From contig NZ_JACJKQ010000001.1 of assembly GCF_016901575.1 (NCBI RefSeq), positions 310,001 through 374,000 on the forward strand: 64,000 nucleotides of DNA, written 5' to 3'. The stretch comes from Enorma phocaeensis. Its GTDB lineage: Bacteria > Actinomycetota > Coriobacteriia > Coriobacteriales > Coriobacteriaceae. The position numbers and the translations under genes were made by a program. Position 1 is the stretch's first letter. The number at the start of each line of letters is the position of its first letter. A model generated the notes under the pieces. It had not been told where the DNA came from. It made no database searches and saw only the letters and a program-made list of their open reading frames with translations. Below, in pieces: positions 9,516-19,683 of this stretch.

Positions 9516-9687
9516 TAGAACCTCCAAATACGTGATGGGATACATACGATTTCATATGGTCAGATGGGTTATCTATACCCACCCAATCAAAACCGGAACC
9601 ATACCTTATACGATTGACCTGCAAAGTTCAAGAGAATCGCTGGTACAGACCGCGACGAGAACGCCTATTTCATAGAACGTCCGCGAT

Positions 9688-9712
9688 GGGTGCGCGCGAC
9701 GGGCGCGCACCC
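9688..9712 (-). terminator. Hairpin after pyrF
   Basis: A perfect 10-bp stem (9688-9697 with 9703-9712) has a 5-base loop and begins 12 bp past the pyrF stop. The bases that follow on the minus strand are AUCGCGG, not a U-run, so it resembles the U-less hairpin after lepA. Confidence 0.55.
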
Positions 9713-9723
9713 AAAAGGGACGT

Positions 9724-10443
9724 TTAGGCCGCAACAAGCTCGGACACGATGGCCTCGAATGCGGCGACGGGGTCTTCTGCGCCCGTGATCGGTCGGCCGA
9801 TGACGAGGTGGCTTGCGCCGCGCGCAACGGCCTCGGCAGGGGTCGCCACACGGCTCTGGTCGCCCAGGTCTGCCCCGGCAGGGCGGACGCCCGGGGTGAC
9901 GACCAGCGCGTCCGGGCCGAGCAGCTCGCGCATGGCAGCGGCCTCCTCAGGCGAGCAGACCACGCCATCGATGCCGTTGGCCTTGGCAAGGCCTGCAAGG
10001 CGAGCCGCCTCGTCGGCCACGGGCAGGCCGACGCCGATCTCTTCAAGAGCCGCGGCGTTCATGCTGGTCAATACCGTGATGGCGAGAAGCTTGGTGCGCT
10101 CGCCGCGAACCTCGGCAGCAGCTTGTGCCCCCTCGCGCGCGGCGGCAAGCATGGCTCCCGAACCGAGGCCATGCACCGTGAGCAGGTCGGCACCCGTCAG
10201 CGAGGCAGAGCGTGCGGCCCCCCGAACCTGATGCGGGATATCGTGCAGCTTGAGGTCGAGAAACACCTTGAACCCAAGATCGGAAAACTCACGGACGATG
10301 CTTGGACCCTCGGCATAGAAAAGCGTCATGCCGACCTTCAGCCACCGGGCGTGGCCAGAAAGGCCGTGCGCAAGGCGAAGCGCCTCTTCGCGACCACAGT
10401 CTATGGCGACGATGATGCGCTCGCGCGCCTCTTGATCTAGCAT
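9724..10443 (-). CDS. pyrF: Orotidine 5'-phosphate decarboxylase
   Basis: This 239-residue enzyme catalyses the last step of UMP synthesis (OMP to UMP). The catalytic stretch FLDLKLHDIPHQV is near residue 60 and the phosphate-binding loop GVRPAGADLGDQSRV is near the C-terminus. The ATG at 10443 overlaps the pyrD stop by 7 bp. An upstream in-frame extension within pyrD is rejected because the enzyme fold begins only at MLDQEARERIIVAID. Confidence 0.97.
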   Translation of the reverse strand: MLDQEARERIIVAIDCGREEALRLAHGLSGHARWLKVGMTLFYAEGPSIVREFSDLGFKVFLDLKLHDIPHQVRGAARSASLTGADLLTVHGLGSGAMLAAAREGAQAAAEVRGERTKLLAITVLTSMNAAALEEIGVGLPVADEAARLAGLAKANGIDGVVCSPEEAAAMRELLGPDALVVTPGVRPAGADLGDQSRVATPAEAVARGASHLVIGRPITGAEDPVAAFEAIVSELVAA

Positions 10444-11360
10444 TCGAGAGCTCCAATCAGCTCGTTGATGTCGCTCACGCCCTGAGACTCCGCCCACGCC
10501 TCGAGTTCTTCGAGGATGCGCACCGAAGACGCAGGGTCGACAAAGTTGGACATGCCCACCGACACGGCGGTAGCACCCGCAAGGATGAACTCCGCAGCGT
10601 CCTCGCCCGTCATGACGCCGCCCACGCCGCATACGGGGATGTCGACGGCGCGTGCGACCTCCCAGACCATGCGCACCGCGATGGGGTGAAGCAACGGGCC
10701 GGACAGGCCGCCCGTCGGCTTGGAAAGCTTGGAGCGACGCGTATGGACATCGATCGCCATGCCGGGGATGGAGTTGATGACCGTGAGGCCGTCGGCGCCC
10801 TCGGCCTCAAGGGCGCGGGCGATCTCGGGCAGGCGGACGGGGGCCATCTTCACAAGCAGGGGGCGCTTCGTGATGGGCCGGCAGGCTCGCATGACCTCGG
10901 CAGCGCCTTCAGGGGTGGAGCCGCAGGCAGCGCCGCCTGCGGCGATGTTCGGGCAGCTCACGTTGAGCTCGAATCCCGCCGCCCAAGGGCAAAGCTCCTC
11001 AAAGAGCTCCAGAGCAGCGACATATTCCTCGGTCGAATGCCCCGCCACCTGACAGATGACCGCAGTGCCCTTGGAGGCGAGGTCGGCAAGGTAATCGCCC
11101 GATTCGGCGACGAGGCCGCGAACTCCGGGATTTTGCAGGCCGACGGAGTTCATCATGCCGCCGCGAACCTCGGTCATGCGGGGCTTGGGATTGCCCGGCC
11201 ACGGCTCGGACGCGCAGCCCTTCGTCGTAATCGCACCAAGCCGGGACACGTCGAAGAAGTTCTCGAACTGCCACCCGAATCCAAAGGTGCCAGAAGCGGT
11301 ATTGATAGGGTTCTTCATGGAAATGCCGGCGAAATCGACGGCCATGGACACCTTGCTCAC
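10437..11360 (-). CDS. pyrD: Dihydroorotate dehydrogenase, type 1B catalytic subunit
   Basis: This 307-residue FMN enzyme oxidises dihydroorotate. INTASGTFGFG and FELNVSCPN (the class-1 catalytic Cys) are present. The PyrK partner encoded just upstream makes it the NAD-linked 1B type. The start is GTG at 11360 with GGAGGT six bases upstream, and GTGA overlaps the pyrK stop by 4 bp. The encoded complex is PyrD2-PyrK2 in the cytoplasm. Confidence 0.96.
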   Translation of the reverse strand: MSKVSMAVDFAGISMKNPINTASGTFGFGWQFENFFDVSRLGAITTKGCASEPWPGNPKPRMTEVRGGMMNSVGLQNPGVRGLVAESGDYLADLASKGTAVICQVAGHSTEEYVAALELFEELCPWAAGFELNVSCPNIAAGGAACGSTPEGAAEVMRACRPITKRPLLVKMAPVRLPEIARALEAEGADGLTVINSIPGMAIDVHTRRSKLSKPTGGLSGPLLHPIAVRMVWEVARAVDIPVCGVGGVMTGEDAAEFILAGATAVSVGMSNFVDPASSVRILEELEAWAESQGVSDINELIGALEC

Positions 11361-12148
11361 CAGACGACCTCCTTCGCATCGAAGACGGGGCCGCACATGC
11401 AGGCACCCTTCATGCCACCCGTGGTCTCGACGGCACACGTCGCGCATGCGCCGAAGCCGCAGCTCATCATACGCTCAAGCGAAGCCTCGCAGGGAACGCC
11501 GGCGTCTGCCGAGGCGGCCGCGACCTTGGCCATCATGGGTTCGGGACCGCAGGTTGCCACATAGCCATAGCCACCCTGAGCCAGCAGCTCGGATGCCGGG
11601 TCGGTGCAGAAGCCACAATGCCCCTCGGACCCATCATCGGTGCAGATCGAGACCGATGCGGCGCCGAGGCGCTTGAAATCCTCGACGCCGACGAGCTTGC
11701 CGGCAGTCGCGGAGCCGAGGCACACGTCGAAGGCGATTCCCGCGGAAGCGAGCTCGCGTGCAAGGCAAAGGACCGGAGGGACGCCGATTCCACCAGCAAC
11801 CAGAAGGGCGCGGCCGCAGCCCTCCGGGACGGTCCAACCGCGTCCGCCAGGCCCCAGCAGGTCAGAAGTAGAGCCCGCGCCCATCTGCGACAGGCGACGC
11901 GTTCCATCGCCGACGACCGCATACCAGATGGTCACGGTTCCCGCCTCGGGGTCCGCCGACTCATAACTCAGCGGAACGCGCAGCAGCGACATGGCGTTTC
12001 CAGGCACGGCGATATTCACGAATTGACCGGGTTTGATGGCGCGCGCAAGCTCCGGAGCCGAAATGACCAGCGAGAAGATGCCGTCGGCGATCTCGTCGTT
12101 GGACACAACCGTAAAGGTGTGCTTACGGGCCGGTGAGGGTGTTGGCAT
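11357..12148 (-). CDS. pyrK: Dihydroorotate dehydrogenase electron-transfer subunit
   Basis: This 263-residue protein passes electrons from PyrD to NAD through FAD and a [2Fe-2S] cluster. It has the ferredoxin-reductase fold (IKPGQFVNI, LLVAGGIGVPPVLCLA). A Cys cluster near residue 230 (SCGFGACATCAVET, then CMCGP) is the iron-sulfur site. It is the first gene of a second pyr unit with its own -10 box and leader hairpin, 151 bp after pyrC. Confidence 0.95.
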   Translation of the reverse strand: MPTPSPARKHTFTVVSNDEIADGIFSLVISAPELARAIKPGQFVNIAVPGNAMSLLRVPLSYESADPEAGTVTIWYAVVGDGTRRLSQMGAGSTSDLLGPGGRGWTVPEGCGRALLVAGGIGVPPVLCLARELASAGIAFDVCLGSATAGKLVGVEDFKRLGAASVSICTDDGSEGHCGFCTDPASELLAQGGYGYVATCGPEPMMAKVAAASADAGVPCEASLERMMSCGFGACATCAVETTGGMKGACMCGPVFDAKEVVW

Positions 12149-12174
12149 AGCGCTCCTCTCTCTATATTGACGAT

Positions 12175-12205
12175 GGGACGGGGTTGGTAGCCAACCATCC
12201 GTCCC
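12175..12205 (-). promoter_or_regulatory. Leader hairpin of pyrK-pyrD-pyrF
   Basis: In the pyrK leader, arms GGGACGG/CCGTCCC enclose GGTTGG/CCAACC with a CTA loop, giving a two-part stem of 13 bp with a 2-base bulge. It is followed by UAUAGAGAGAGGAGCGC just before the ATG. There is no U-run. A role in pyrimidine control is inference. Confidence 0.5.
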
Positions 12206-12230
12206 TCTGCCAGCAGGTCGCTGTCTTCAC

Positions 12231-12236
12231 ATTGTA
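12231..12236 (-). promoter_or_regulatory. Probable -10 box for pyrK-pyrD-pyrF
   Basis: TACAAT on the minus strand lies 83 bp before the pyrK start and just after the pyrC terminator. The -35 region is not convincing. Confidence 0.45.
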
Positions 12237-12250
12237 TGAGATGCATGCCC

Positions 12251-12283
12251 AAAACGGGGCGGCACATTGGCGAGGCCGCCCCG
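12251..12283 (-). terminator. Intrinsic terminator after pyrC
   Basis: A 9-bp GC stem (12275-12283 with 12255-12263) is followed by UUUU on the minus strand, 17 bp after the pyrC stop. It separates pyrR-pyrB-pyrC from pyrK-pyrD-pyrF. Confidence 0.8.
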
Positions 12284-12299
12284 AGAGGTGCAAATTGTC

Positions 12300-13589
12300 C
12301 TAGCAGACGACGCCGTCGCACAGGGTGCGCTTGCCGCCTACGAACACGTTGGTCGCGCGGCCGCAGACCTCGGTGCCGGCAAAGCCGCAGTTGTCAGCCT
12401 TGGACTCATAGCCCTCGGCGCCAACGGTCCAGGTGACCTCGGGGTCGAAGACCGTAATGTCCGCGACCGAGCCGGCCGCGATGCTCACCGGGTCGAGGCC
12501 CAGAATGCGACGCGGGGCGATGGACATGAGCTCGACCATGCGGGCGTAGCCGATCTTGCCCGTCTTCACCAAGTTGGTGTTGACAAGAGCGAGGGATGCC
12601 TCGATGCCGGTCATTCCAAACGGGGCGAGTTCGAACTCGCGCGCCTTCTCCCAGGCGGCATGCGGGGCGTGATCGGTCACGATGGCATCGACGGAGCCGT
12701 CGACTACGCCCTCGATGATGGCGGCGGCGTCTTCGGCGGTGCGCAGCGGCGGGTTGACCTTGAGCGCGGTGTCATAGGTCTCGCCGATGGCGTCCTCGGT
12801 CAGGAACATATGGTGCGGGGTCGCCTCGCAGGTGACCGGCAGGCCCTCCTCCTTGGCCGCACGCACCAGATCGAGTCCGCGAGCGGTGGAGATATGCTGG
12901 ATATGCAGCTTGGCGCCGGTCAGGCGGGCGATGGCGATGTCGCGGGCGATCTGAATCTCCTCGCCCTCCGCAGGCCAGCCCAGAAGGCCGAGACGAGTGG
13001 AGACGACGCCCTCGTTCACCTGGCCCTCGCCCACCAGGTCATCGTCCTGGCAGTGGCTCATAAAGACCTTGTCGAACATCTTGCCGTAGTCCATGGCGCG
13101 ACGCAGCATGCCTGCACCCTGGACGCCGTGACCGTCGTCGGTGAACGCGACGGCACCGTGGGCGACCATGTCGCCCATCTCGGAGATGATCTCGCCCTTG
13201 AGGCCGCGGGTCATGGCGCCTGCGGGGAACACGCGGCAATGCCCCTCGCGCTCGGCGACGGACTTCACGTACTCGACCGTGACGCCGTTGTCGGTCACGG
13301 GATCGGTGTTGGGCATGGAGCACACGCCGGTCATGCCGCCCTTGGCGGCCGCGCGGGTCTCGCTCTCGATGGTGCCCTTATGCTCGTAGCCAGGCTCGCG
13401 CAGATGCACGTGCATGTCCACGAGACCCGGAACAAGCACCTTGCCGGAAAGGTCGATGACCTCGGCGCCGTCAGCGGAGAGGTTCTCCCCCACCTCGGCG
13501 ATGCGGTCGTTCTCGATCTTCACGTCGACGATGCCGTCGATGCCCGCGACGGGATCGACGACATGGGCGGATTTAAGCAGAAAGGCCAT
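12300..13589 (-). CDS. pyrC: Dihydroorotase
   Basis: This 429-residue zinc amidohydrolase (class I) cyclises carbamoyl-aspartate to dihydroorotate. The metal-binding motif VDMHVHLREPGYEHK is near residue 57 and VTDHAPHA is near residue 300. The ATG at 13589 has GGAGGT upstream and overlaps the end of pyrB by 17 bp. An upstream in-frame extension reads only antisense-like residues within pyrB. Confidence 0.97.
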   Translation of the reverse strand: MAFLLKSAHVVDPVAGIDGIVDVKIENDRIAEVGENLSADGAEVIDLSGKVLVPGLVDMHVHLREPGYEHKGTIESETRAAAKGGMTGVCSMPNTDPVTDNGVTVEYVKSVAEREGHCRVFPAGAMTRGLKGEIISEMGDMVAHGAVAFTDDGHGVQGAGMLRRAMDYGKMFDKVFMSHCQDDDLVGEGQVNEGVVSTRLGLLGWPAEGEEIQIARDIAIARLTGAKLHIQHISTARGLDLVRAAKEEGLPVTCEATPHHMFLTEDAIGETYDTALKVNPPLRTAEDAAAIIEGVVDGSVDAIVTDHAPHAAWEKAREFELAPFGMTGIEASLALVNTNLVKTGKIGYARMVELMSIAPRRILGLDPVSIAAGSVADITVFDPEVTWTVGAEGYESKADNCGFAGTEVCGRATNVFVGGKRTLCDGVVC

Positions 13590-14517
13590 TGTCGGCACCT
13601 CCAAGCAGCAGATACAGGGCAGCCATACGCACGCAGATGCCAGCGTAGACCTGGTCGAGGATGACCGAACGCTCGGGGTGGTCGGCCATGTAGGAATCAA
13701 ACTCCACGCCACGGTTGATGGGGCCGGGGTGGCAGATGATGGCGTCCGGCTTCATGAGGCGCTCGCGCTTCTTCGTAAGGCCGAAAAGCTCGTGATACTC
13801 GCGCAGGCTCGGGAACGGCGCGCCTTCCAGGCGCTCGCGCTGGATGCGCAGCATGTAGACCACGTCGAGCTCAGGAAGAACGTCGTCGAGCGAATAGCTC
13901 ACGTGGTCGGCACCGAGCACATCGGGGCGAGCGGGCAGCAGCGTGCCGGGAGCGACCACGGTCACCTCGGCGCCCATAATCTTGAGCGCGGGGATGAGCG
14001 AGCCGCAGACGCGGGAGTGTCCGATGTCCCCCACGATGCCCACCTTGAGGCCGTCGAAGCTGCCCTTGCGCTCCCAGATGGAATACAGGTCGAGCAGCGC
14101 CTGCGTGGGATGGCCATGCTTGCCGTCGCCGGCGTCGATCACGTGGGCGGGCGAGTTCTGCGTGACGATGTAGGGGGCGCCCGCATGCTTGTCGCGGATG
14201 ATGATCATGTCGATCTTGTAGGCATTGAGCGTCATGACGGTATCGATGAGGCTCTCGCCTTTCACCGTGCTCGTGGAGGAGCCGCCGAAGTTGAGGCTAT
14301 CGGCAGAAAGACGCTTTTCAGCGAGCTCGAAGGAGCTGCGGGTACGCGTCGAGGGCTCGTTGAACATGTTCACGACGGTCTTGCCCTTGAGCGTGGGAAC
14401 CTTTTTGATGGCGCGCTCATTGACCTCAGAGAACGCCTTGGCGGTCTCCAGGATGGTCATGATATCGGTATCGGAATACTCGGTGATGTCGATCAGGTGC
14501 TTATGGTTGAAGGCCAT
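13573..14517 (-). CDS. pyrB: Aspartate carbamoyltransferase, catalytic chain
   Basis: This 314-residue enzyme makes carbamoyl-aspartate. The carbamoyl-phosphate site is NEPSTRTRSSFELA, with HPTQALLDLYSI and CHPGPINRGVE further on. No pyrI regulatory chain is nearby, as is usual in Gram-positives, so control is likely at the RNA level through PyrR. The ATG is 3 bp past the pyrR stop with GGAGGTGA inside the pyrR 3' end. Confidence 0.97.
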   Translation of the reverse strand: MAFNHKHLIDITEYSDTDIMTILETAKAFSEVNERAIKKVPTLKGKTVVNMFNEPSTRTRSSFELAEKRLSADSLNFGGSSTSTVKGESLIDTVMTLNAYKIDMIIIRDKHAGAPYIVTQNSPAHVIDAGDGKHGHPTQALLDLYSIWERKGSFDGLKVGIVGDIGHSRVCGSLIPALKIMGAEVTVVAPGTLLPARPDVLGADHVSYSLDDVLPELDVVYMLRIQRERLEGAPFPSLREYHELFGLTKKRERLMKPDAIICHPGPINRGVEFDSYMADHPERSVILDQVYAGICVRMAALYLLLGGADNGLSA

Positions 14518-14520
14518 CGC

Positions 14521-15249
<729 letters not shown>

Positions 15250-15264
15250 TTAAAGGTCGAGCTG

Positions 15265-15270
15265 ATTATA
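15265..15270 (-). promoter_or_regulatory. -10 box of the pyrR-pyrB-pyrC operon
   Basis: A perfect TATAAT on the minus strand lies 163 bp upstream of pyrR and directly before the attenuator-like leader. No good -35 hexamer is visible at the standard spacing. Confidence 0.65.
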
Positions 15271-15481
15271 CACGCTTGTATCAACACCGTGTTGAGCAAT
15301 TCTCGTGATTTCCGCCAAGTGGCACGTATCGCTCCTCATACGTTTGCACTTTTCCCCGATGGAGCGTTAGATATCTCCACGTTCCCCGTGCTCCGCCTCA
15401 GATGCGCCTGAACACCCGGCTACATCTCGCATAAGCAGAACTGTATAAAAGTTGGCAGATACTTGTATATTATTGCAGAAA
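15271..15481. other. Intergenic stretch between pyr promoter and exporter terminator
   Basis: No open frame with family resemblance is seen. The right end (about 15440-15475) is AT-rich with TATATT and TATAAA strings on either strand but no convincing gene to drive. The left end is the upstream region of the pyrR promoter. Confidence 0.5.
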
Positions 15482-15509
15482 GCCCCATGCGCTACGCAGC
15501 GCATGGGGC
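15482..15509 (-). terminator. Terminator after the ABC exporter operon
   Basis: A perfect 12-bp stem (15498-15509 with 15482-15493) with a 4-base loop is followed on the minus strand by UUUCUG. It lies 73 bp past the ATPase gene. Confidence 0.75.
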
Positions 15510-15581
15510 AATCTGGATCGTGGAGATGCGTCGAGCATCATGGCATGAAACAGCGACGCACCAAGAGCATGTCCGTGACGC

Positions 15582-16904
15582 CTAGTCGACAAGCCGCGAA
15601 AGCATCGCGGCGGCCTCGGCCTTCGTGCATACATCGTTTGCGCGAATGGCGTCGGTCTTCACCACGCCGCTGGACACCGCCCACGCCACGGCAGGCTGGG
15701 CCCAGCTGGGAGTGTCCTGCCAATCGTCGAGCGCAGGCGCCTCGGGAGCGCCCTGCCATTTAAAGAGCATCTGAATCATCTCCGCGCGGGTCGCGGCATC
15801 CGTGGGTCGGAACATCTCATCAGGCAGGTTGCCTCCAACGACATCGTGTTCGCGCGCCCATGCAATGGCTTTCCGGCAGAACAGCGATGCTACCGCGTCG
15901 GAAAACGGCGCGTCGATAGAAACGCCCGCGGCGCGCGCGATGGCGCACACGCCTTGAGCGCGCTTGAAGGGGTCGTTGGGCCCAAAATGATTCACATCTC
16001 GACCGTCCATGAAGCGCTGCCGCACCGCCTGCTCCACAGCGGACAGATACCAGTCCTCAGGATCGACGTCGACATATTGAGCAAGCAGCTCAGGCAGCGG
16101 CTTTGCCGATGAGATCGGGGCATCCTCTCCCGAGGCGCCGTCCCCGCCAAACTGGTTGCGATACGCCTGGCAGACCTCCTTCACGGGCCCGTCCATGCGC
16201 ATGTCGCCCTTTTCGATCCAGATGGCGCGCTGGCAGATGCGCTCGACCTGACGCATGGAATGGCTCACGAAGAGAACGGTGACGTCGCCCGACTCGATGA
16301 AGTGCTGGATGCGCCGCTCGCATTTCTCCTGAAAGAACACGTCGCCGACCGAGAGGGTCTCATCGACGATGAGGATATCGGGCTCGGTGATGGTCGCGAT
16401 GGCGAACGCGATGCGCGCAACCATGCCGCTCGAATAGTTTTTCAGGGGCATGTCGACGAAGTCGCGCAGCTCGGCGAACTCGACGATCTCATCGAAGTGC
16501 TCGTCGATAAAGCTCTTGGTATAGCCCAAAAGCGAGCCGTTGAGATAGATGTTCTCACGTGCCGTGAGCTCCATGTCGAAGCCGGCGCCGAGCTCGATGA
16601 GCGGCGCGATGTTGCCGCGAACGATGCACTCGCCCTCACTGGGCTCGAGTACGCCAGCTATGATCTTGAGCATGGTCGACTTGCCCGAGCCGTTCGTGCC
16701 GACAAGGCCGACGACCTCGCCGCGGTGGACGGTAAACGAGATGTGCTTGAGCGCACGGAACTCTTTGAAGAAGAGCTCGTGACGCATGATCTTGATGAAG
16801 TACTCCTTGAGGTTGTTCAGCTGTTCGGACGCCATGTTGAAGATCATGGTGACGTCCTTGACCTCAATGGCGCTGTCCTTCTGGGTGGTTTCGGTGGTTG
16901 CCAT
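15582..16904 (-). CDS. Polysaccharide-export ABC ATPase with C-terminal SLH-like repeats
   Basis: This 440-residue protein belongs to the Wzt/TagH group that powers export of undecaprenyl-linked glycans. Residues about 12-255 hold Walker A GLVGTNGSGKST, the group's signature NYSSGMVARIAFA and Walker B PDILIVDETLSVGD. Residues about 277-440 read as three S-layer-homology repeats (key segments RKAIAWAREHDVVGG, FRPTDAATRAEMIQML, AQPAVAWAVSSGVV, TKAEAAAMLSRL). No membrane segment separates the halves, so these repeats should be cytoplasmic, whereas SLH domains normally bind wall glycans outside. The ATG at 16904 has GAGGACC upstream; the permease gene is 13 bp upstream. Confidence 0.9.
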   Translation of the reverse strand: MATTETTQKDSAIEVKDVTMIFNMASEQLNNLKEYFIKIMRHELFFKEFRALKHISFTVHRGEVVGLVGTNGSGKSTMLKIIAGVLEPSEGECIVRGNIAPLIELGAGFDMELTARENIYLNGSLLGYTKSFIDEHFDEIVEFAELRDFVDMPLKNYSSGMVARIAFAIATITEPDILIVDETLSVGDVFFQEKCERRIQHFIESGDVTVLFVSHSMRQVERICQRAIWIEKGDMRMDGPVKEVCQAYRNQFGGDGASGEDAPISSAKPLPELLAQYVDVDPEDWYLSAVEQAVRQRFMDGRDVNHFGPNDPFKRAQGVCAIARAAGVSIDAPFSDAVASLFCRKAIAWAREHDVVGGNLPDEMFRPTDAATRAEMIQMLFKWQGAPEAPALDDWQDTPSWAQPAVAWAVSSGVVKTDAIRANDVCTKAEAAAMLSRLVD

Positions 16905-16917
16905 ATAAGGTCCTCTT

Positions 16918-17748
16918 CTAGATGTACAGGATGAACTTATGCTCGGTCTTGTGGAAGACGGCATAGCCGATAACGATCATCAAGACGGCCCAACCAGCGC
17001 ACAGCGCCACAGTGACGGGTTCTGGATTGGTTTGCCACAACAGAATCTGGCGCATGAAGTTGATGTAGTTATACATGGGGTTGGCATACATGAACAGCTG
17101 CAGGAGATGCGGCATGGCCTTGATGTAGTCGTCAGTCCAAAAGATGGGCGTAAAGTAGGTCCACGCCGTGATGACAACGCTCCAGAGATGGCGAACGTCG
17201 CGGAAGAAGACCGTGAGCGCCGAGAGCAAGAGGCCCAGGCCCGCACAGAAGACCATGAGGAGCAGAAGGCCCAGCGGCAGCCAGATAAGGTGCCAGGTCG
17301 GAATGATGCGGAACCACAGCATGACAAGCGCCACGGCGATAAGCGAGAAGCCGTAGTTCACAAGGGCGAAGAGCACCTTTTGGATGGGAAACACAAAGCG
17401 GTGCACCTTCACCTTCTTCAGAAGCGAAGACGCGTCGATGATTGAAGAGAGGGCGGTCGACGTCGACTCAGACATCAAGGCAAAGGTGACGTTACCAATG
17501 ATCAAGTAGAGCGGATACAACTCTGGGGTGACGCTTCCGTTGCGGCCCTGTGCGAAGATGGTGCTGAACACGACCGCCATGACGATCATCATGAGCAATG
17601 GGTTCAGAACGCTCCACGCTACGCCGAGCACTGAGCGGCGATATTTGATTTTGAAGTCCTTGGTCACGAGCTCGCGCAGAATGAAGAGGTCTTTCTGCGT
17701 GTCAGTTCTCGCATGGGAAAGCTTGGATTGTTGTGTGTTATCGGCCAC
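16918..17748 (-). CDS. ABC-2 type polysaccharide export permease (Wzm/TagG-like)
   Basis: This 276-residue membrane protein has a cytoplasmic N-terminus with the family motif FILRELVTKDFKIKYRRSVL, then SVLNPLLMMIVMAVVF and about six hydrophobic segments. It ends in a short basic tail. With the ATPase 13 bp downstream it forms a two-gene exporter for a wall or surface polysaccharide. No glycosyltransferase genes flank it, so the substrate is unknown. An extended -10 box lies at 17794-17802. Confidence 0.92.
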   Translation of the reverse strand: MADNTQQSKLSHARTDTQKDLFILRELVTKDFKIKYRRSVLGVAWSVLNPLLMMIVMAVVFSTIFAQGRNGSVTPELYPLYLIIGNVTFALMSESTSTALSSIIDASSLLKKVKVHRFVFPIQKVLFALVNYGFSLIAVALVMLWFRIIPTWHLIWLPLGLLLLMVFCAGLGLLLSALTVFFRDVRHLWSVVITAWTYFTPIFWTDDYIKAMPHLLQLFMYANPMYNYINFMRQILLWQTNPEPVTVALCAGWAVLMIVIGYAVFHKTEHKFILYI

Positions 17749-17793
17749 AGGCGATGCTCCTTGGCAACCTTCGGGGACGGTTCACGGGTTGTC

Positions 17794-17802
17794 ATTCTAG
17801 CA
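17794..17802 (-). promoter_or_regulatory. Extended -10 promoter of the ABC exporter operon
   Basis: TGC-TAGAAT on the minus strand lies about 45 bp upstream of the permease start, with an A-rich tract above it. Confidence 0.55.
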
Positions 17803-17826
17803 CAGCAAATTTTTTCAAATTCCTCC

Positions 17827-17854
17827 TTGCCATTCGCCACGAGTTTTGTATACT
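17827..17854 (+). promoter_or_regulatory. Promoter of tRNA-Asn
   Basis: TTGCCA (17827-17832) and TATACT (17849-17854) are separated by 16 bp on the plus strand, 30 bp before the tRNA 5' end. Confidence 0.75.
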
Positions 17855-17884
17855 ACTTCTTGTTGCTTGCGAGCACCAACCAAT

Positions 17885-17959
17885 TCCTCGGTAGCTCAAT
17901 GGTAGAGCACGCGGCTGTTAACCGCGCTGTTGTAGGTTCGAGTCCTACCCGGGGAGCCA
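17885..17959 (+). tRNA. tRNA-Asn (anticodon GTT)
   Basis: This 75-base gene has a complete cloverleaf. The acceptor arm TCCTCGG pairs with CCGGGGA (one T-G pair), the anticodon loop is CTGTTAA (GTT), the T-arm contains GGTTCGAGTCC, and CCA is encoded. It is one of only two plus-strand genes and has its own promoter and terminator. Confidence 0.97.
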
Positions 17960-17968
17960 GAATTTTTA

Positions 17969-17996
17969 AGCCCTAACCATCTGGTTGGGGCTTTTT
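17969..17996 (+). terminator. Intrinsic terminator of tRNA-Asn
   Basis: A 10-bp stem (17969-17978 with 17983-17992, one T-G pair) with loop ATCT runs into TTTT on the plus strand, 9 bp after the tRNA. Confidence 0.9.
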
Positions 17997-18170
17997 CGTA
18001 TTGATATGATATAGCGCGCCGCCCGCCCTCCGGTCGATGGGTCCGGCATGCCGTCGCCCTCTTCTGACCGTCACCCTCTTCAGCTAGAGCGGCTCCCGGC
18101 ACCCCCCCTCAGACCCGTTGCCGCCACACTTCTAAAACCATCCCGCCTGCCATCTCGCTGCAATCATCAC

Positions 18171-18195
18171 AAAAAGGCGGCCCCGCAGGGCCGCC
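18171..18195 (-). terminator. Intrinsic terminator after rpoD
   Basis: A perfect 8-bp GC stem (18188-18195 with 18176-18183) with a 4-base loop is followed by UUUUU on the minus strand, 50 bp past the rpoD stop. Confidence 0.9.
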
Positions 18196-18245
18196 CAATT
18201 ACGCATGCTATGCAGTTTCACCCTGCAAGCAGGGTCGCGACGTCA

Positions 18246-19580
<1,335 letters not shown>

Positions 19581-19683
19581 AGGCTCTCCCTTCCTTGCTC
19601 ATAGGGTTCAATACTTTATCACACCTTCTATACCCACGTGGCCATATCGACAAGCATTTTTTCATATTCGCGCCACGTAACAG

